Assembly: GCF_004217185.1 (NCBI RefSeq)
Contig: NZ_SHKL01000001.1
Span: forward strand, 2,068,001 to 2,132,000
Direction: 5' to 3'
Length of the DNA: 64,000 bases
Origin: Pseudonocardia sediminis
Lineage (GTDB): Bacteria; Actinomycetota; Actinomycetes; Mycobacteriales; Pseudonocardiaceae
Below the pieces are notes generated by a model. The model saw nothing but the letters and a program-made list of their open reading frames with translations. It was not told where the DNA came from and did no database searches. Positions 12,001 to 22,083 of this stretch are shown here, piece after piece. Each line of letters begins with the position of its first letter. The stretch's first letter is position 1. A program made the translations under genes and the position numbers.

Positions 12001-15000
12001 TGGCGCGACCGTCGGGTTCACGCTCGAACCGGAGCTCGGCGCGGCGATGGCCGCACTGGCCCGTGACCGCGGGGTCAGCATGTTCATGCTGGTCCAGGCC
12101 GCGGTGGCGACCCTGCTCACCCGCATGGGTGCCGGGACCGACCTGCCGCTGGGCAGCCCGATCGCCGGGCGCGGGCGCGACGGGGTCGACGACCTCGTCG
12201 GGTTCTTCCTCAACACCCTGGTGCTGCGCACCGACACCTCCGGTGACCCGACGTTCGCCGCGCTGCTGGCCCGGGTCCGCGACACCGACCTGGCCGCGTT
12301 CTCGCACCAGGAGGTCCCGTTCGAGCAGGTGGTCGAGGCGCTGAACCCGCCCCGGTCGCTGGCCCGGCACCCGCTGTTCCAGGTGATGGTCGTCCACCTG
12401 CCGGCCGGTGGGACGGTGTCGCGGCTGGACCTTCCCGGCCTCACCGACCGGCCCGAGCCGGTGTCCGAGCGGACCGCGAAGTTCGACCTGTCCTTCGACG
12501 TCGTCGAGGGCCCGGACGGGCTCACCGGCGCCGTGGAGTACCGCACCGACATGGTCGACGAGGCCACCGCACGGTCGCTGGGCGAGCGGCTGCGCCGGAT
12601 CCTGGCCGCCGTCGTCGCCGACCCGGACGCGCCGATCGGGTCGATCCCCGTGTTCGCGCCCGGGGAGCGCGAGCGGGTCCTGCACGAGTGGGGCGGCGTG
12701 CCCCTCGCTCCCGTCCCCACGACCCCCGAGCCGGTGACCACGGCGTTCGCGGCGTCGGCCGCCCGGACACCCGCCGCGACCGCGCTCGTCACCGGCGCCC
12801 GGAGCTGGACCTTCGCCGAGCTGGAGGAGTCCACCGCCGCGCTGGCCGCGGCGCTGCGGGCCCGGGGCGCCGGGCCGGAGACCGTCGTCGCGCTGTCGCT
12901 GCCCCGGTCCGCGACGGTGCCGGCGATCCTCGGCGTGCTGCGCGCCGGGGCGGCCTACCTGCCACTGGACCCGGCCGCCCCGCCGGAGCGCACCGCCCGG
13001 CTGCTCTCCGACGTCGCCCCGGTCCTGTGGCTGGCACCCGACGGCGAGCCCGCCCCGGCCGGGATGCCGCCGACCGCCGGACGCCTCGACCCGGCCGGCG
13101 TCGATACCGCCGGACACGCGGGCGCGGCACCGCCGACGCCCCACCCCGCCCAGGCCGCGTACGTGATCCACACATCCGGGTCCACCGGCCGTCCGAAGGG
13201 CGTCACCGGCACCCACGGCGCGCTGGCCGCGCTGCTGGCCGCGCACCGCGGGCGGCTGATCCCCGAGGCGGGCACGACGCCGCGGCGGGTGCTGCACGCC
13301 GCGTCGTTCACGTTCGACGCCTCCTGGGACCCGCTGCTCTGGCTCGTCGCCGGGCACGAGCTGCACGTGCTCGACGACCACACCGACCCGGTCGCGTTCG
13401 TCGCCGCGGTCGCGGCGCGCCGGATCGACGTCCTGGACATGACCCCGACGCACCTGCGCGAGCTGCTCGGGCACGGGCTGCTCGCCGCCGGCGGGCACCG
13501 CCCGGGCACGGTCGTGCTCGGCGGCGAGGCCACCGACGATCGGCTGTGGTCGCAGCTGGCAGCGACCGGCGTGCGGCTGTTCGACCTCTACGGCCCGACC
13601 GAGACGACGGTCGACTCCCACGGCTGGACCGCCACTCCGGACGGCGGGCGCGAGCCGTACCGCCTGCCCGGCACCCGCGTGCTGGTCCTCGACGACCGCC
13701 TGCAGCCGGTGCCCGCCGGCGTCACCGGCGAGCTCCACCTCGGCGGCGCGGGCGTGACCCGCGGCTACCGCGACCGGCCCGGCGCCACCGCGGAACGCTT
13801 CGTCGCCGACCCGACGGCGCCGGGGGAGCGCATGTACCGCACCGGCGACCTCGCCGCCTGGAACCGCGACGGGTCGCTGCGCCTGCTCGGGCGCGCCGAC
13901 GACCAGCTCTCCCTGCACGGCGTGCGGATAGAGCCGGGCGAGGTGGAGGCCGTGCTGGGCGACGTCCCGGGTGTCGGCTCGGCGGCGGTGGTGGTGCGCG
14001 AGGACGTGCCCGGTGTGCGTCGCCTGGTCGGCTACGTCACCCCTGGCCGGGGCCCTGCCGGGAGCCCCCCCGGATCGACCGCGCCGGACCCGGAGGCCGT
14101 GCGCCGGCACGCGGCGGCGCACCTGCCCGCGGCGATGGTGCCGTCGGTCGTCGTCGTGCTCGCCGCGCTGCCGCGCGGGGTCGCGGGCAAGCTCGACCGG
14201 GCGGCGCTGCCCGCGCCGGACCTCGCCGCGGCGACGACCGGCGGCGCCGGGCGCACCCCGCGCGAGCGTGTCCTGTGCGCGGTGCTGGCCGAGGTCCTCG
14301 GGCTGGAGCTCGTCGGCGTCGACGACGACTTCTTCGCCCTCGGCGGGGACAGCATCGTCGCGATGCGGCTGGTCGGGCGGGCCCGCGCGGCCGGCCTGGT
14401 GATCACGCCGCGGGAGGTGTTCCGGCACCGCAGCGCGGCCGGGCTGGCCGCCGTCGCCGGGATCGTCCCGGACACCCCGGCCGCGGTGGAGCTGACCGCG
14501 CTGCGGCTGGACCCGGGCGAGGCGGCCGAGGTCGCCGCGCTCGCTCCCGAGCTGACCGACGTGCTGCCGCTCGCGCCGCTGCAGGCCGGTCTGCTGTTCC
14601 AGGCCCTGCTCGAGACCGGCGCCGACACCGACGTCTACACGGTGCAGTTCTCCCTCGACCTGGACGGCCCGCTCTCGCCGGACCGGCTGCGCCGCAGCGT
14701 CGACGGGCTGCTGGTGCGCCACCCGCAGCTGCGCGGCGCGTTCCGGTTCCTCGCCTCCGGTCGCCCGGTGGCGCTCGTCGGGCCGCCGGTGGGGGTGCCG
14801 TGGCGGGAGCTGGACCTGACCGCCGACCCGGACCCGGAGGCGAGCTGGGACCGCGAGTCCGCGGCCGAGCGCCGCCGGATCGACCCGGCCGCGGCCCCGC
14901 TCGTCCGGGCGGTGCTGGCCCGGTTCGGCCCGCAGCGGCACCGGCTGCTCGTCTCGCACCACCACCTGCTGCTCGACGGCTGGTCGACCGCGCCACTGCT

Positions 15001-18000
15001 GGCCGACCTCTCCGCGCTGCACGCCCACGACGGCGACCCGTCCGCGCTCGCACCGGCACCGTCCTACCGCGACTACCTGGCCTGGCTCGGTGCGCGCGAC
15101 CGGGACAGCGCACGCACGGCGTGGGCCGGGTACCTCCACGGCCTCGCCGAGCCGACCCGGCTCGCCCCGGCCGACCCGGTGCGCGAGCCGATGACCCCGC
15201 GCCGGCACACCGTCGGCACCCCGCCGGGGCTCGCCGGGCGTCTCGCCGAGCTGGCCCGCGAACGCGGGCTGACGCTGAACACCCTGGTCCAGGGCGCGTG
15301 GGCGGTGCTGCTCGGACGGCTCTCCGGGCGCGACGACGTCGTGTTCGGGGCGACGGTGTCCGGGCGCCCGGCCGAGCTCGACGGCGCCGAGTCGATGGTG
15401 GGGCTGTTCATCACCACCGTGCCGGTGCGCGCCCGGATCCGCCCGGACGAGCCGTTCTCGGCCGTCCTGGCCCGGATCCAGCACGGGGTGACCGAGCTGG
15501 GAGACCACCAGCACCTGGGCCTGCCGGAGATCACCCGGCAGGGCGGGGTGGGGGAGCTGTTCGACACCCTGATGGTGTTCGAGTCCTACCCCGGCGGTGA
15601 CCCGGCGCCCTCGGCCGGTCTGGTGCTGCGCGAGCGCGACGCCGTCGACGCCACGCACTACCCGCTGACGTGGGAGGTGGAGGTCGAGGGCTCGGAGACC
15701 ACGCCCGTCGAGGCGGTCCGGCTGACCGCCGAGTACCGCCCGGACCTGTTCACCGACGCCGCCGCGGCCCGCTTCGGCCGCGGGATGCTCGCGCTGCTGA
15801 CGGCGTGGGCGCAGGACCCGGACCGGCCGGTCGGCACCGTCGACGTCCTCGACGCCGCCGAGCGGCACCGGGTGCTGGTGGAGTGGAACGACACGGCCCG
15901 GTGGATCGACCCGGCCCCGGTCACCCCCGGCCCGGTCACTCCCGGCCCGGGCGCGGTCCGCACCGCACCGGAGACGGTGGCGTCGCTGTTCGCGGCGCAG
16001 GCCGCGGCCACGCCGGATGCGCTCGCCGTCGTCTCCGGGACCGGGGACGACGCCGTCTCCTGGACCTTCGCCGAGCTCTCGGCGCGGGTCACCGCGCTGG
16101 CCCGGGTGCTCGTCGAGCGGGGTGCCGGCCCGGAGCGGGTGGTCGCTGTGGCGTTGCCGCGCACCGCGCACGCGCTGGCCGCGATCCTGGCCGTGCTGGA
16201 GGCGGGCGCGGCCTACCTGCCGCTGGACCCGGCCTACCCGCCGCAGCGGCTGCGCGCGGTGCTCGCCGACGCCGCGCCGATGCTGCTGGTCACCACGGCC
16301 CCGGCCGGGGTACCGGCGGACGGGGTCCCGGTGCTCGACCTCGACCTCGACCTCGCCGTCGACCTCGCCGTTCACCGGGCCGGGCCGCTCGGGGGCACCG
16401 CCGGTACCGGTCCGCTGACCGACGCCGACCGGACCGCCCCGCTGCGGCCCGGGCACCCCGCGTACGTGATCCACACGTCCGGCTCGACCGGTGAGCCGAA
16501 GGGCGTGGTGGTCACCCACGGCGGGCTGGTGAACCTGTTCGCCAGCCACCGCGAGCAGGTGCACCTGCCGGCCCGGCGGGCGACCGGGCGACGTCACCTG
16601 CGGGTGGCGCACGCGTGGTCGTTCTCCTTCGACGCGTCCTGGCAGCCGCAGCTGTGGCTGCTCGACGGGCACTGCGTGCACGTCGTCGACGAGCAGGTGC
16701 GCGCCGACCCGGACGCGATGGTCGCGCTGCTGCGCGACGCCGACTTCGTCGAGCTCACCCCGTCGCACCTGGACCGGCTGCTCGACGCCGGGCTGTGCGC
16801 GCCGGGGACCCCGGGCCCGGCGGTGCTCGGCTTCGGCGGCGAGGCCGTCGGGCCGGGGCTGTGGGAACGCCTGCGCGCCCTGCCCGCGACGACCGCGCTG
16901 AACTTCTACGGACCCACCGAGGCGACGGTGGACGCCCTGGTCGCGCCGGTCGGGTGGTCGGAGACCCCGGTCGTCGGGCGCCCGGTCGCGCACGCCCGGG
17001 CCTACGTGCTCGACAGCGGCCTGCGTCCGGTGCCGCCGGGCGCGACGGGCGAGCTGTACCTGGGCGGGGCCGGGCTGGCGCGGGGCTACCGGGGCCGGTC
17101 CGGTGCGACGGCGGAGCGGTTCGTGGCCGACCCGTGGGCGGCGGGGGAGCGGATGTACCGCACCGGTGACCTCGCCTCCTACGACGAGGACGGGCTGCTG
17201 CACTACCGGGGCCGCGCCGACGAACAGGTCAAGATCCGCGGGCACCGGGTGGAGCCGGGCGAGGTCGCGGCCGCGCTGCAGACCCACCCCGACGTCGGAC
17301 GGGCGGTGGCCGGCGTCGCACCCGGCCCGCGCCCGATGCTGGTCGCGCACGTCGAGCCGGTGCCCGGGGCGTCGGAGCCCGACCCGGACCGGCTGCGCGC
17401 GCACGTCGCGACGCTGCTGCCCGAGCACATGGTGCCCACCGCCGTCGTGGTGATGGAGCGGCTGCCGGTGCTGGCCAACGGCAAGCTCGACCGGGCCGCG
17501 CTGCCGGCACCGCGTCCGCGGGCGACCGGGCGGGAGCCGCGCACCGAGCGGGAGACGGCGCTGTGCGCGGTCGTCGCCGCGGTGCTGGAGCTGCCGCGGG
17601 TCGGTGCCGACGACGACTTCTTCGACCTGGGCGGGGACAGCATCGTCGCGATGGCGCTCGTCGGGCGGGCGCGGGCGGCCGGGCTGCTCGTGACGCCGCG
17701 CCAGGTGTTCACCGCCCGCACCCCGGCCGCGCTGGCCGGGGTCGCGACCGCCCTCGACACCGACGCCGCACCCCGGACCGCGGACCGGTCGGGCACCGGC
17801 ACGGTGCCGCTGACGCCGGTGATGCACGACCTGCGCGAGCTCGGCGATCCGTTCGACCGCTACCACCAGGTCGCCCTGCTGGCGACCCCCGCGGGCCTGG
17901 ACGAGCCGACCCTGCACGCCCTCGTCGCCGGCCTCGCCGCGCGGCACGAGGTGCTGGGCGCGCGGCTCGTGCGGGAGGGACCGCGGGTGCCCGCCGGTCG

Positions 18001-19237
18001 GGACCGGTGGTCGCTGCAGATCCCGGCCGAGCCCGACGTGAGCGGCTGGGTGCGGCGGGTCGAGGTCGCCGGGTGCGACGCGGCGACGCGGCGCGCCCTT
18101 ATCACCGAGCACGCGTCGGCGGCCCGCGACGCCCTCGACCCCGAGGCCGGGGTGATGACCCGCGTCGTCTTCTTCGACGCCGGCCCGGACCGCCCGGGAC
18201 GGCTGCTGCTGTGCCTGCACCACCTGGTCGTCGACGGGGTGTCCTGGCGGGTGCTGCCCGCCGACCTGGCCGCGGCCTGGGACTCCCACCGCGCGGGCGG
18301 CCCGGCGACCGTGCCGGACACGCCCGGGACCCCGTTCGGGGCCTGGGCGTGGGGACTGGCCGGGGCGACGCCCGCGCGGGAGACGGAGCTGGAGCTCTGG
18401 ACGGGCGTGCTGGGCGGCCCGTCCGCCGACGGAGGCGGTCCGGACCTGCCGCTGCGCCGCCCGCGGGACCCGGCGCGCGACACCGTGGCGACCGAGCGGG
18501 ACCTGCGGGTCACGCTGCCGCCCGCGGCCACGGCGGCGCTGCTCGGCCCGGTCACCGCGGCGCTGCGGGCGGGCGTCGACGACGTCCTGCTCGCCGCGCT
18601 CGCCCTGGCCGTCGGCGAGCACCGGACCGGTGCGCCCGCCGGCGGCGGCGTGCTGGTCGACCTGGAGGGCCACGGGCGGGAGGAGCAGGTCGTGCCCGGT
18701 GCCCGGCTCTCCGGCACGGTCGGCTGGTTCACCGGGGTGCACCCGCTGCGGGCCGGCACCGGCCCGGAGACCCTGGCCGGCGTCGAGCGGGACCCGGCGT
18801 CCGCGGTACGCGCGGTCGCCCGGGTGCGTGACGCCCGCGCCGCGATCCCCGACGGCGGTCTCGGCTACGGGATGCTGCGCCACCTGCACCCCGCCACCGG
18901 TCCGGTGCTGGCCGCGCTCGGCTCACCGGAGATCGAGTTCAACTACCTGGGCCGGTTCTCCTACGGCGGGGACGGTGGTGGGGTCGGCGGGGGTGGAGAC
19001 CCGGCCGCGTGGGAGCCGGTCGCCGGCGAGGAGGAGGCGGCCGAGGTCGCGATGGACCCGGACATGCCGCTCGGGCACGCGCTGTCGGTGACGGTGATGG
19101 TCGCCGACCTGCCGGGCGGTCCGGAGCTGAGCGCGCAGTGGGCCTGGGCGGGCGAGCTGCTCGACGAGGGATGGGTGACCGGCCTGGCCCGCGACTGGCG
19201 ACGGGCGGTGCTGGCCCTGCTCGGCGCCCGGGGCTGA
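2..19237 (+). CDS. Giant nonribosomal peptide synthetase, 5'-truncated, ending in an epimerization domain
   Basis: The frame is open from base 2, so the N-terminus lies outside. Counting residues from the codon at base 5, the order is: end of an A domain (A10, LPSGKIDR), PCP1 (Ser113), C1 (His303), A2, PCP2 (Ser1175), C2, A3 with an inserted SAM methyltransferase (VLEIGVGTG near 2240), PCP3 (Ser2664), C3, A4, PCP4 (Ser3708), C4, A5, PCP5 (Ser4783), C5 (HHH 4985-4987), A6, PCP6 (Ser5879) and an E domain (HHLVVDG at 6072; FNYLGRFS near the end). There is no thioesterase or reductase. Ten-residue codes I aligned by eye are A2 DVWHFSLVDK (the EntF serine code), A3 DMENLGLINK (the coelichelin hydroxyornithine code), A4 DGEDAGLVDK, A5 DADDVGLVDK and A6 DAQEGGFVDK (Gln-like at best). 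Inference: a hydroxamate siderophore containing Ser and N-methyl-hydroxyornithine. C2 lacks its catalytic histidine. A terminator follows. Confidence 0.96.
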   Translation, partial: TVQVREDRPGRRTLVAYLVPGAGGAGLVADVRAHLTHRLPDYMMPALVALPALPVLPSGKIDRAALPAPDLAAQVSGRRPSTPREELLTALFAEVLDLPGIGVDDDFFALGGDSISSIALARRARESGLRFTPRRLFEHPTVQELAGVVTESAAGRRSGRRRATGDAGTHPVSPLQQGFYFHAALDAGGPDVYLLQEVLTLGPDRVGTAPLRAAVTDVLSAHPQLRASFTAHDDGRVVWSPRPLAASGADVAEHDLTGADGPERLAALLRADRERRFDLAEPPLLRVTLARLDDGDRLVLTFPHIVLDGWSVVLVIDELLERHEAHRDGTAGPVAPDADTAALRDWFGWLDGRDTDAARAAWRAELAGFDEPTLLVPALVPVAGARPAVSSGSGEVHAALRAELDDARTAGLHAAAREAGVTVSALLQAAWGLVLGRMTGRDDVVFGLSVSGRDAPVTGIESAVGLFINTLPVRARWAPGDTLAAVARRLQDARTALLDHQQAPLADVQRDAGGAELFDTLLVVENYPRDGGPGTGLRVRHVEVLDAVHYPVAVLADPGARLGLTLKHDAALLPDAAARLVLDDLVRVLDAVAADPAATVASVGFGAAPGVSGETRELPAQTLLDRIRAGAARDPHALAVADEHSELDHAALSRRADLLAGRLAALGAGPDRVVGVAVPRSVGLMVALLGVLGSGAAYLPLDPEHPAERTAAVLADAGVDLVVVSGPVPDGLDGVTVVDVDGGVDGGVDGGADGGHPPAPPVPVRAAGPDDAAYVIYTSGSTGRPKGVVVGHRAIVNRLAWMQDTFPLGPGDRVLQKTPATFDVSVWEFFWALCEGAAVVMARPGGHRDPAYLAEVVRERAITTLHFVPSMLGAFLDAAPGLEPGWSASLRRVFSSGEALPASAARRFDALTGVALHNLYGPTEAAVDVTAHRCAGETGASVPIGAPVWNTTLRVLDGALRPVPDGVTGELYLAGVQLARGYLSRPGLTADRFVADPWSPGERMYRTGDLVRTIPDGPAAGELEYLGRSDFQVKIRGNRVEPGEIEATLGAHPDLARAAVVLRTDGPAPVLVAYVVAAAGSQPSPEVLSEHLSATLPAAMVPGAFVVLDDLPVTSSGKLDRAALPAPRAGRHDTAGAPAREPASPAEHVLCTVFAEVLGRESCGPDDDFFALGGDSITSIGVSGRARRAGLAVGVREVFDGRTPAGVAALLDAALDTGTAASAAPAALAPPTEAVLAQVTRVAGGEVAHVWPLSPLQDGLFFHAGFDATGAADAYTVQEAVDLDGRIDVERLRAACAAVLAAHPSVRAGFTDDGLPGPVQFVPARLEPPVTEVDLSTLPAPERDARLEELMATDRATRFDLDRPPLFRLTVVHLGGTDRLVVHRHLLLWDGWSAWLFLIGLLTHHRHGELPASEVPGSYTGYLAWLAERPAGAGAAAWRDALAGVTEPTLVDPLAVPAIRPTRTVEATLPAPTGARLRTLAQRHGLTANTVFSTAWGLVLATALGRTDVVFGTAVAGRPAQVPGVEDTIGLFLNTVPARVTPRPAETVLELLTRVQDERVALAEHEYVGLGEIQRVSGHRRLFDTLFVMRGADEPQRAALRALGVTATANRDATHYPLNLVVTPGERFTLALGHRPDAVGDAVADAYLARTVALVGQLLDDVTRPVARLDPLLPGERPRPEPLPALPTPDTVADLLAVQAARTPELTALVDGDAVLTYAELDAAVDRVARLLLARGAGPERLVALALPRSAEIVVALFAVLRTGAAYLPLELDHPAPRLVSMLDDAEPACLLTVSATAASLAAAQVPAVCLDDADVRAELAALPSGAPTDDELGRFARGNPDRLEFPAYVIYTSGSTGRPKAVVTPYRGLTNMQINHRTEIFAPAIAAAGNRRLRIAHTVSFAFDMSWEELLWLVEGHEVHVCDEELRRDAEALVAYCDAHAIDVVNVTPTYAHHLFDAGLLDDGPGRHRPPLVLLGGEAVSDAVWNRLRDTDGVLGYNLYGPTEYTINTLGGGTTDSAAPTVGRPIRATRAHVLDAWMRPVPDGVPGELYIAGTGLARGYLRRPGPTAERFVADPWTPGQRMYRTGDLVRRRPADGPDAGIIDFLGRTDDQVKIRGYRVEPGEVAAVLDAQPGVARSAVVAVDDSRSGAATKRLVGYVVPVPPDDAARAALEAEQVADWEQVYSEEYTGIPTAAATDGDAAVDFAGWTSSYDGDPIPLAQMQEWREATVARIRELAPRRVLEIGVGTGLLMGRIAPEAESYWATDLAAPVIAKLRADVAADPERFSGVELLARPAHDLDGLPRDYFDTVVINSVVQYFPGADYLARVLHGALDLLVPGGALLVGDVRHLGLLPTFRAAIELRRAAGPDGPDAVARAAARAVEMEKELLAAPEFFADLAAARDDVTVSVRTRRGRSHDELTRHRYDVVFRKGGDGTVAVDDAPALLWGMPVGDLDALAEHLGTQRPPLLRVARIPDARLAGECAAAAALDAGEPVARARGLLDTPVPGALEQEELHELGASLGYRVAVTFSVPGAVDAVFTRGPETPVALHLPAGPVTEREPRTNDPSAGRAAGALVAALRAELARRLPDYMVPSSLVALPGLPLTANGKLDTAALPDPEPALRRGPSRPPEGEAEEVLCALFSEVLGVPGVGVTDDFFDLGGHSLLATRLVGRARTALAAELAIRDLFEAPTPEQLARRVTPGAAVRPPLVPALRPALLPLSFAQQRLLLVEGIDAPGTAYTFPLVYRLRGAFDVDALRAAVHDVVARHESLRTVFPWSGAVPGEDGGERHQLVLDAPQVPFAVADGEPGGDLTALIEAPFDLAREIPLRVAVWRTGADEHVLALVLHHVATDEWSDRPFLADLTAAYTARRHGRAPELAPLPVQYADATLWQRDLLTALAPEQLDHWRETLAGLPVEVELPLDRPRPSRPSGRGGIVTTALDPATVTRLRALAASTGTSMFMVVQAAVAALLHRLGAGDDMPLGAPVAGRTDPALDDLVGFFVNTVVLRTDLSGTPGFRTLLDRVRTADLAAFSRQDVPFEQVVEAVAPPRAAGRNPLFQVMLGYQHRTGAQDALLGMDASWYPLPHSTAKFDLDFTVVDRADDGSLTLHLEYSADRADRSTARRLAARFAVLLDAVAADPDAALRTIDVRAGSDLDPAPAGDPVTGPCVPEAFAAVAAAHAGGTALVTGAGALTFAELEREVGRIAGLVAAHGAGAGDVVGLALPRAAMVPAILGVLAAGAAYLPLDPRSPAARTAALLDDAAPVLVLTAPGTSPGTRSVPVDTPAAPAGPVAVHPDGAAYLIYTSGSTGAPKGVVGTHRGLANLLASHRRDLIGPAASRAAASSRGGRLRAVHLAPFTFDGSWEPLLWLLAGHELHVADETTALDPEAALRVLDDAAIDFVDLTPTYLAELESLGFLDDGRRRPGVVAVGGEACPPSLWARLCSLGDGTVVHDLYGPTECAVDAYGWHGPSEGRPARPGPVAGIRATVLDDALIPAGVGVPGELYLSGPGLARGYAGRPGQTAARFVADPWTPGGRLYRTGDRARRLADGTLELLGRTDDQVSLRGLRIEPGEVEAALLALPGVVAAAVLVRGTRLVAHVVPDDGAPVTGIRRALAEVLPGHLVPGVVVAVPALPRTTAGKLDRAALPDPLPDPLPDPLPGPLSGTAGREPETATERAVAGIVAAVLGRERVGAGDDFFALGGHSLLVMRLVGRIRAVLGAELGLRAVFDTPTVAGLAAAVDAAGAAPEGLPLVAGPRPERPPLSFAQQRLWALHRVEGPSATYTVPMAWRIDGDLDVDALTAALADVVARHEVLRTVIAEHEGQAHQVVREPGPVPLAVETVTDAALPTRLADLAGYAFALDAEIPVRAHLLRTGSPGSPPDSPPSRPTGRPGTSHVLLLLVHHIAADEWSDGPLTRDLREAYTARRDGRAPSAAPLPVQYADVARWQRERLGDARDAASPLARGLAFWRETLAGAPAELALPVDRARPAESDHRGATVGFTLEPELGAAMAALARDRGVSMFMLVQAAVATLLTRMGAGTDLPLGSPIAGRGRDGVDDLVGFFLNTLVLRTDTSGDPTFAALLARVRDTDLAAFSHQEVPFEQVVEALNPPRSLARHPLFQVMVVHLPAGGTVSRLDLPGLTDRPEPVSERTAKFDLSFDVVEGPDGLTGAVEYRTDMVDEATARSLGERLRRILAAVVADPDAPIGSIPVFAPGERERVLHEWGGVPLAPVPTTPEPVTTAFAASAARTPAATALVTGARSWTFAELEESTAALAAALRARGAGPETVVALSLPRSATVPAILGVLRAGAAYLPLDPAAPPERTARLLSDVAPVLWLAPDGEPAPAGMPPTAGRLDPAGVDTAGHAGAAPPTPHPAQAAYVIHTSGSTGRPKGVTGTHGALAALLAAHRGRLIPEAGTTPRRVLHAASFTFDASWDPLLWLVAGHELHVLDDHTDPVAFVAAVAARRIDVLDMTPTHLRELLGHGLLAAGGHRPGTVVLGGEATDDRLWSQLAATGVRLFDLYGPTETTVDSHGWTATPDGGREPYRLPGTRVLVLDDRLQPVPAGVTGELHLGGAGVTRGYRDRPGATAERFVADPTAPGERMYRTGDLAAWNRDGSLRLLGRADDQLSLHGVRIEPGEVEAVLGDVPGVGSAAVVVREDVPGVRRLVGYVTPGRGPAGSPPGSTAPDPEAVRRHAAAHLPAAMVPSVVVVLAALPRGVAGKLDRAALPAPDLAAATTGGAGRTPRERVLCAVLAEVLGLELVGVDDDFFALGGDSIVAMRLVGRARAAGLVITPREVFRHRSAAGLAAVAGIVPDTPAAVELTALRLDPGEAAEVAALAPELTDVLPLAPLQAGLLFQALLETGADTDVYTVQFSLDLDGPLSPDRLRRSVDGLLVRHPQLRGAFRFLASGRPVALVGPPVGVPWRELDLTADPDPEASWDRESAAERRRIDPAAAPLVRAVLARFGPQRHRLLVSHHHLLLDGWSTAPLLADLSALHAHDGDPSALAPAPSYRDYLAWLGARDRDSARTAWAGYLHGLAEPTRLAPADPVREPMTPRRHTVGTPPGLAGRLAELARERGLTLNTLVQGAWAVLLGRLSGRDDVVFGATVSGRPAELDGAESMVGLFITTVPVRARIRPDEPFSAVLARIQHGVTELGDHQHLGLPEITRQGGVGELFDTLMVFESYPGGDPAPSAGLVLRERDAVDATHYPLTWEVEVEGSETTPVEAVRLTAEYRPDLFTDAAAARFGRGMLALLTAWAQDPDRPVGTVDVLDAAERHRVLVEWNDTARWIDPAPVTPGPVTPGPGAVRTAPETVASLFAAQAAATPDALAVVSGTGDDAVSWTFAELSARVTALARVLVERGAGPERVVAVALPRTAHALAAILAVLEAGAAYLPLDPAYPPQRLRAVLADAAPMLLVTTAPAGVPADGVPVLDLDLDLAVDLAVHRAGPLGGTAGTGPLTDADRTAPLRPGHPAYVIHTSGSTGEPKGVVVTHGGLVNLFASHREQVHLPARRATGRRHLRVAHAWSFSFDASWQPQLWLLDGHCVHVVDEQVRADPDAMVALLRDADFVELTPSHLDRLLDAGLCAPGTPGPAVLGFGGEAVGPGLWERLRALPATTALNFYGPTEATVDALVAPVGWSETPVVGRPVAHARAYVLDSGLRPVPPGATGELYLGGAGLARGYRGRSGATAERFVADPWAAGERMYRTGDLASYDEDGLLHYRGRADEQVKIRGHRVEPGEVAAALQTHPDVGRAVAGVAPGPRPMLVAHVEPVPGASEPDPDRLRAHVATLLPEHMVPTAVVVMERLPVLANGKLDRAALPAPRPRATGREPRTERETALCAVVAAVLELPRVGADDDFFDLGGDSIVAMALVGRARAAGLLVTPRQVFTARTPAALAGVATALDTDAAPRTADRSGTGTVPLTPVMHDLRELGDPFDRYHQVALLATPAGLDEPTLHALVAGLAARHEVLGARLVREGPRVPAGRDRWSLQIPAEPDVSGWVRRVEVAGCDAATRRALITEHASAARDALDPEAGVMTRVVFFDAGPDRPGRLLLCLHHLVVDGVSWRVLPADLAAAWDSHRAGGPATVPDTPGTPFGAWAWGLAGATPARETELELWTGVLGGPSADGGGPDLPLRRPRDPARDTVATERDLRVTLPPAATAALLGPVTAALRAGVDDVLLAALALAVGEHRTGAPAGGGVLVDLEGHGREEQVVPGARLSGTVGWFTGVHPLRAGTGPETLAGVERDPASAVRAVARVRDARAAIPDGGLGYGMLRHLHPATGPVLAALGSPEIEFNYLGRFSYGGDGGGVGGGGDPAAWEPVAGEEEAAEVAMDPDMPLGHALSVTVMVADLPGGPELSAQWAWAGELLDEGWVTGLARDWRRAVLALLGARG
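2219..2266 (+). repeat. 12-bp tandem repeat inside NRPS A2 domain
   Basis: Four 12-bp units (consensus GTCGACGGAGGG, last unit diverged) encode a V-D-G-G repeat in the surface-loop part of the A2 domain, just upstream of the A3 core motif. Being in multiples of three, copy changes keep the frame. It looks like replication slippage in a tolerant loop. Confidence 0.85.
10952..10999 (+). repeat. 12-bp tandem repeat in the A4-PCP4 linker of the NRPS
   Basis: Four units of CTGCCGGACCCC (last with one change) encode an L-P-D-P repeat exactly between the A10 motif ([10 protein letters not shown]) and the carrier domain of module 4. A proline-rich linker of variable length is plausible here. Confidence 0.88.
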
Positions 19238-19250
19238 CCCCCGGGCACGA

Positions 19251-19284
19251 CAGAGCCCCGGCCCGAGAACGGGCCGGGGCTCTG
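19251..19284. terminator. Bidirectional terminator hairpin between convergent NRPS and binding-protein genes
   Basis: A perfect 15-bp inverted repeat (left arm 19251-19265, right arm 19270-19284) encloses an AGAA loop, starting 14 nt after the NRPS stop codon. There is no U tract, as is usual in high-GC actinobacteria. It can stop transcripts from both sides, which marks the NRPS as the last gene of its transcription unit. Confidence 0.9.
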
Positions 19285-19306
19285 TGACGTGCGGGTCGTG
19301 AGGTGC

Positions 19307-19351
19307 GGAGCTGTGACGTCCGGAGCTGTGACGTCCGGAGCCGTGACGTGC
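19307..19351. repeat. Three 15-bp direct repeats after the terminator
   Basis: Two identical units (GGAGCTGTGACGTCC) and one with two mismatches lie head-to-tail between the hairpin and the 3' end of the siderophore-binding-protein gene. They fall outside both coding regions. No function can be read from them. Confidence 0.85.
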
Positions 19352-19359
19352 GGGAACGG

Positions 19360-20430
19360 TCAGCCCGCGTTCGCCGCGTTCGCCGTGGCCAGCGACGGCT
19401 CGGCCGGGACCGCCGTGGCGGGGTTCCCGTCCGCGGCCGCACCCAGCGCGGGGACGAACCCGTCGACCACGTACGGCAGGCTCAGCGGGCTGTCGTAGGA
19501 CAGCGCCGCCGACCATGCGCCGTTGAGCTCGTCGAGGAACAACGCCCGGCCCTGGGTGACGTTGGCGAGCCGACCGTAGAGCGGCTCGGCCCGGACCGCG
19601 GCCGCCGGGTCCGCCGTGTCGCCGATCAGCACCGCGACGTCGGTGTCGAACTCGCGGTAGTTCTCCTTGCTGATCCCGACGAAGTAGGCCTCCTCGGCGG
19701 TGGCCAGCTTGTCCACCGACTCCGGGATCCGGAACCCGAGCGAGGTCAGGAACCGGCCCCGCTGGTCGGTGGAGGTGTAGGCGCCCGGCTCGCCGCCGAG
19801 CCCGCCGTAGATCGCGGACTTCCCGGCGAACTCCGGGTGCGCGGCCTTCGCGTCGGCGAGCTTCCTCTCGGTGTCGGCGGTGAGGGTTCTCGCCTGCGCG
19901 CTGCGGCCGAGGGCCTTGCCGACCTGGTCGAGCTCCTGCTGCCAGGACAGCGCGTAGTCCTCGGTGCCCTCCGGCGCGGCCACGGTCGGCGCGATCTGGG
20001 AGAGCTTGTCGTAGACGGCCTTGTCGGCCGCGCCGTACACGGAGATGATCAGGTCCGGCGACTGGGCGGCGACGGCCTCGATGTTCACCGCGTCGATGGT
20101 CGCCACGACCGGCGGGTTCTCCGGCCCCATCGCCTCCCGGGCCCACGGCCCGATACCGCCCTTGAGCTCGGGATACCACTCGGCGACGCCGACCGGCTTC
20201 ACGCCCAGGGCGAGCACGAAGTCGTGGTCGCGCAGCCCGACCGTGACGACCCGCTGCGGTGCGGCCGGGATGACGGTGCTGCCGAGCTTGTGTGCGACGG
20301 TCACCGGGAACGTGTCCCCGGTGGGCGCCTGCGCGGCGGGGGCGTCGGTGCCCCCGCCGGAACTGCAACCCACGGTGAGGGCGACGACGGCGGCGGCCGC
20401 CGTGGCCAGGCGTAGGAGTCTCGGGATCAC
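19360..20430 (-). CDS. Iron-siderophore ABC transporter substrate-binding lipoprotein
   Basis: 356 aa with a GTG start preceded by a GAGAGG-type ribosome site. Residues 1-22 form a lipoprotein signal with lipobox LTVGC (lipidated Cys22). The rest resembles the FecB/FepB-like periplasmic-binding fold: a PQRVVTVGLRDHDFVLALGVKPVGV segment in two halves, PDLIISVYG, and a C-terminal lobe with YVVDG. Such proteins bind Fe(III)-siderophore outside the membrane and deliver it to an ABC permease; no permease or ATPase gene lies alongside. It is convergent with the NRPS and has an iron-box-like site 54 bp upstream, so uptake of the NRPS product is the natural inference. Its substrate cannot be told from sequence. 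Confidence 0.9.
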   Translation of the reverse strand: MIPRLLRLATAAAAVVALTVGCSSGGGTDAPAAQAPTGDTFPVTVAHKLGSTVIPAAPQRVVTVGLRDHDFVLALGVKPVGVAEWYPELKGGIGPWAREAMGPENPPVVATIDAVNIEAVAAQSPDLIISVYGAADKAVYDKLSQIAPTVAAPEGTEDYALSWQQELDQVGKALGRSAQARTLTADTERKLADAKAAHPEFAGKSAIYGGLGGEPGAYTSTDQRGRFLTSLGFRIPESVDKLATAEEAYFVGISKENYREFDTDVAVLIGDTADPAAAVRAEPLYGRLANVTQGRALFLDELNGAWSAALSYDSPLSLPYVVDGFVPALGAAADGNPATAVPAEPSLATANAANAG

Positions 20431-20483
20431 GGGCGTGGCCTCTCGGGGGAAGGAACCAAACGCCCAAACAGTAGCCGAACGAA

Positions 20484-20502
20484 TTAGGTAAGCCTATCGC
20501 CA
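20484..20502 (-). promoter_or_regulatory. Iron-box-like site (DtxR/IdeR type) overlapping the dinB stop codon
   Basis: On the + strand the site reads TTAGGTAAGCCTATCGCCA. The left half matches the actinobacterial DmdR/IdeR consensus (TTAGGTTAGGCTAACCTAA) very well, the right half poorly. It begins with the dinB stop codon (TAA on the minus strand) and ends 72 bp upstream of the binding-protein start. It likely represses that gene when iron is plentiful; binding is inferred. Confidence 0.65.
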
Positions 20503-21989
20503 GTTTCGCCCAGGCTTCGCCAGCTCAGGAGGGGCTCGGCTCGGGACAGGGCGGGGTCGTCGGCGGCCATCGTGCGGGCCGGGCCCGGCCCGGTCTCGCG
20601 GGTCTCGAACCGGACGGTGACCCGGCCGTGCCCGCTGCCCTGGACCCACCCGTGCCCGTGCTCGGCGTGGTGGACGTCGTCCCCGGCCCGCCACGGACGG
20701 TCGGGGTCGGGCGCGTCGTCGGCGTCGGGCCGGGTGGGTCCCGTGCCGACGCGGATCGCCGGGTCGTCCGAGGTCACGACGTCCAGGCCGTCCGGGCCGT
20801 CCACGGCGTCGACCTCGAGCTCCGCGGGATCGTCGACGGCGACCCCGGACGGGATCGGCAGGGGCTCCCCGGCCGGGGGCGGCGCGGCCACCGGTGCCGC
20901 CGTCCAGCCCTGCGCGGACGGGACGGCGTCGAACAGCGCCAGCGGCGGCGCGTCGCTGAACCCCGACACCGACACCCCGAGCAGGCGCACCCCGCCCTCC
21001 CCGACGGCGGTGTCGGCCAGCCGGCGCGCCATCGCCGCCAGCGTCGAGAGCTCCCGGCTGGCGAACGCCGTCGTCTCCGAGCGGGTGGTGGTCGTGAAGT
21101 CCGCGGTCCGGGCCTTGACGGTGACGGTGCGGGCCGCGCGGCCGTCGGCCAGCAGCCTCCGGTGCACCGCGGCGGTGATCTTCTCCACCGCCGTGTGCAC
21201 GGCGGTCATCGCGGTGAGGTCGGTCTCGAACGTGGTCTCGGCGCTGATCTGCTTGGCCGCGCCGCGCGGGGCGACCGGACGGTCGTCGACGCCGCGGGCC
21301 AGTCGGTGCAGCTCGGAGCCCATCGCGGAGCCGAGCAGCCCGACGACCTCGCGCGCGTCGGTGGCGGCGAGCTTGCCGATGGTGTCGATCCCGACCTTGC
21401 GCAGCGCCTCCCCGGACACCGGCCCGATGCCCCACAGCGAGCGCACCGGCAGCGGGGCCAGCACGGCGTCCTGGTCGGCGGCCGGGATCACCCGCAGCCC
21501 GTCCGGCTTGGCCAGCTCGGAGGCGATCTTCGCCAGCTGCTTGCCCGACCCGGCCCCGACCGAGGCCGGCAGCCCCGTCCGCTCCCGGACGGCCCGGCGC
21601 AGCTCGACACAGAACGCGGTGACGGTCTCCGGGTCGGCGCCGGCGAGGTCCGGCGGCTCGAGGAACGCCTCGTCCACCGAGACCGGCTCGAACACCGGGC
21701 TCGCCGCCCGCAGGACGTCCATCACCTCGCGGGACAGCGCCTGGTAGAGCGCGAACCGAGGTGGCAGCACCGTCGCGTGCGGGCAGCGCCGGCGGGCCTG
21801 GCCCATCGGCATCGCCGACCGGGCCCCGTACACCCGGGCCTGGTAGCTGGCCCCGGCGACCACACCGCGCGGGCCTGCCCCGCCGACGAGGACCGGGCGG
21901 TCGGCCAGCGTCGGGCGGGTCAGCTGCTCGACCGAGGCGAAGAACGCGTCCATGTCCAGGTGCAGGACCCAGCGCGCTGCATCGGCCAC
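20484..21989 (-). CDS. dinB: DNA polymerase IV (Y-family translesion polymerase)
   Basis: 501 aa, GTG start. The palm catalytic residues are visible: Asp12 (HLDMDAFFASVEQ) and Asp106-Glu107 (SVDEAFLE), followed by the thumb helix-hairpin-helix (LWGIGPVSGEALRKVG) and the little-finger domain. It copies past lesions with low fidelity. At 501 aa it is longer than the usual 350-410; the extra C-terminal ~150 residues carry an acidic linker and a GDDVHHAEHGHGWVQG segment seen in actinobacterial homologues. A TGTCGGTG-N8-GACAAT promoter ends 6 nt before the GTG, so the transcript is probably leaderless and DNA-damage induced. The next gene downstream is the siderophore-binding protein, which has its own regulatory site. 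Confidence 0.95.
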   Translation of the reverse strand: MADAARWVLHLDMDAFFASVEQLTRPTLADRPVLVGGAGPRGVVAGASYQARVYGARSAMPMGQARRRCPHATVLPPRFALYQALSREVMDVLRAASPVFEPVSVDEAFLEPPDLAGADPETVTAFCVELRRAVRERTGLPASVGAGSGKQLAKIASELAKPDGLRVIPAADQDAVLAPLPVRSLWGIGPVSGEALRKVGIDTIGKLAATDAREVVGLLGSAMGSELHRLARGVDDRPVAPRGAAKQISAETTFETDLTAMTAVHTAVEKITAAVHRRLLADGRAARTVTVKARTADFTTTTRSETTAFASRELSTLAAMARRLADTAVGEGGVRLLGVSVSGFSDAPPLALFDAVPSAQGWTAAPVAAPPPAGEPLPIPSGVAVDDPAELEVDAVDGPDGLDVVTSDDPAIRVGTGPTRPDADDAPDPDRPWRAGDDVHHAEHGHGWVQGSGHGRVTVRFETRETGPGPARTMAADDPALSRAEPLLSWRSLGETGDRLT

Positions 21990-21995
21990 GGTCCC

Positions 21996-22018
21996 ATTGT
22001 CGCCCCGGGCACCGACAC
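21996..22018 (-). promoter_or_regulatory. RecA-independent DNA-damage promoter of dinB (PafBC type)
   Basis: Minus-strand sequence is GTGTCGGTG, eight bases, GACAAT, six bases, then the GTG start. This matches the RecA-NDp consensus TTGTCRGTG-N8-TAnnnT except for the first base and the first base of the -10. The same element, with the same distance to the start codon region, occurs before the DEDD-GIY-YIG nuclease gene. Confidence 0.75.
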
Positions 22019-22083
22019 TTTCGCGCGGGCCTCGGCGGGAGAGCCGAGTCGCCGGTGGGCCGCCCGCGGGACGGCCGGTGCAC

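Noticed and set aside
10043..18889. A 2948-codon open frame on the minus strand within the NRPS
   Set aside because: Same reason: antisense shadow of NRPS modules 4-6, no domain, no start context.
17800..19237. Reading the last NRPS domain as a terminal condensation/cyclisation domain
   Set aside because: [26 protein letters not shown] and FNYLGRF are the E-domain set, so epimerization is the better call, although the first E motif (PLTPVMHDL) is atypical.
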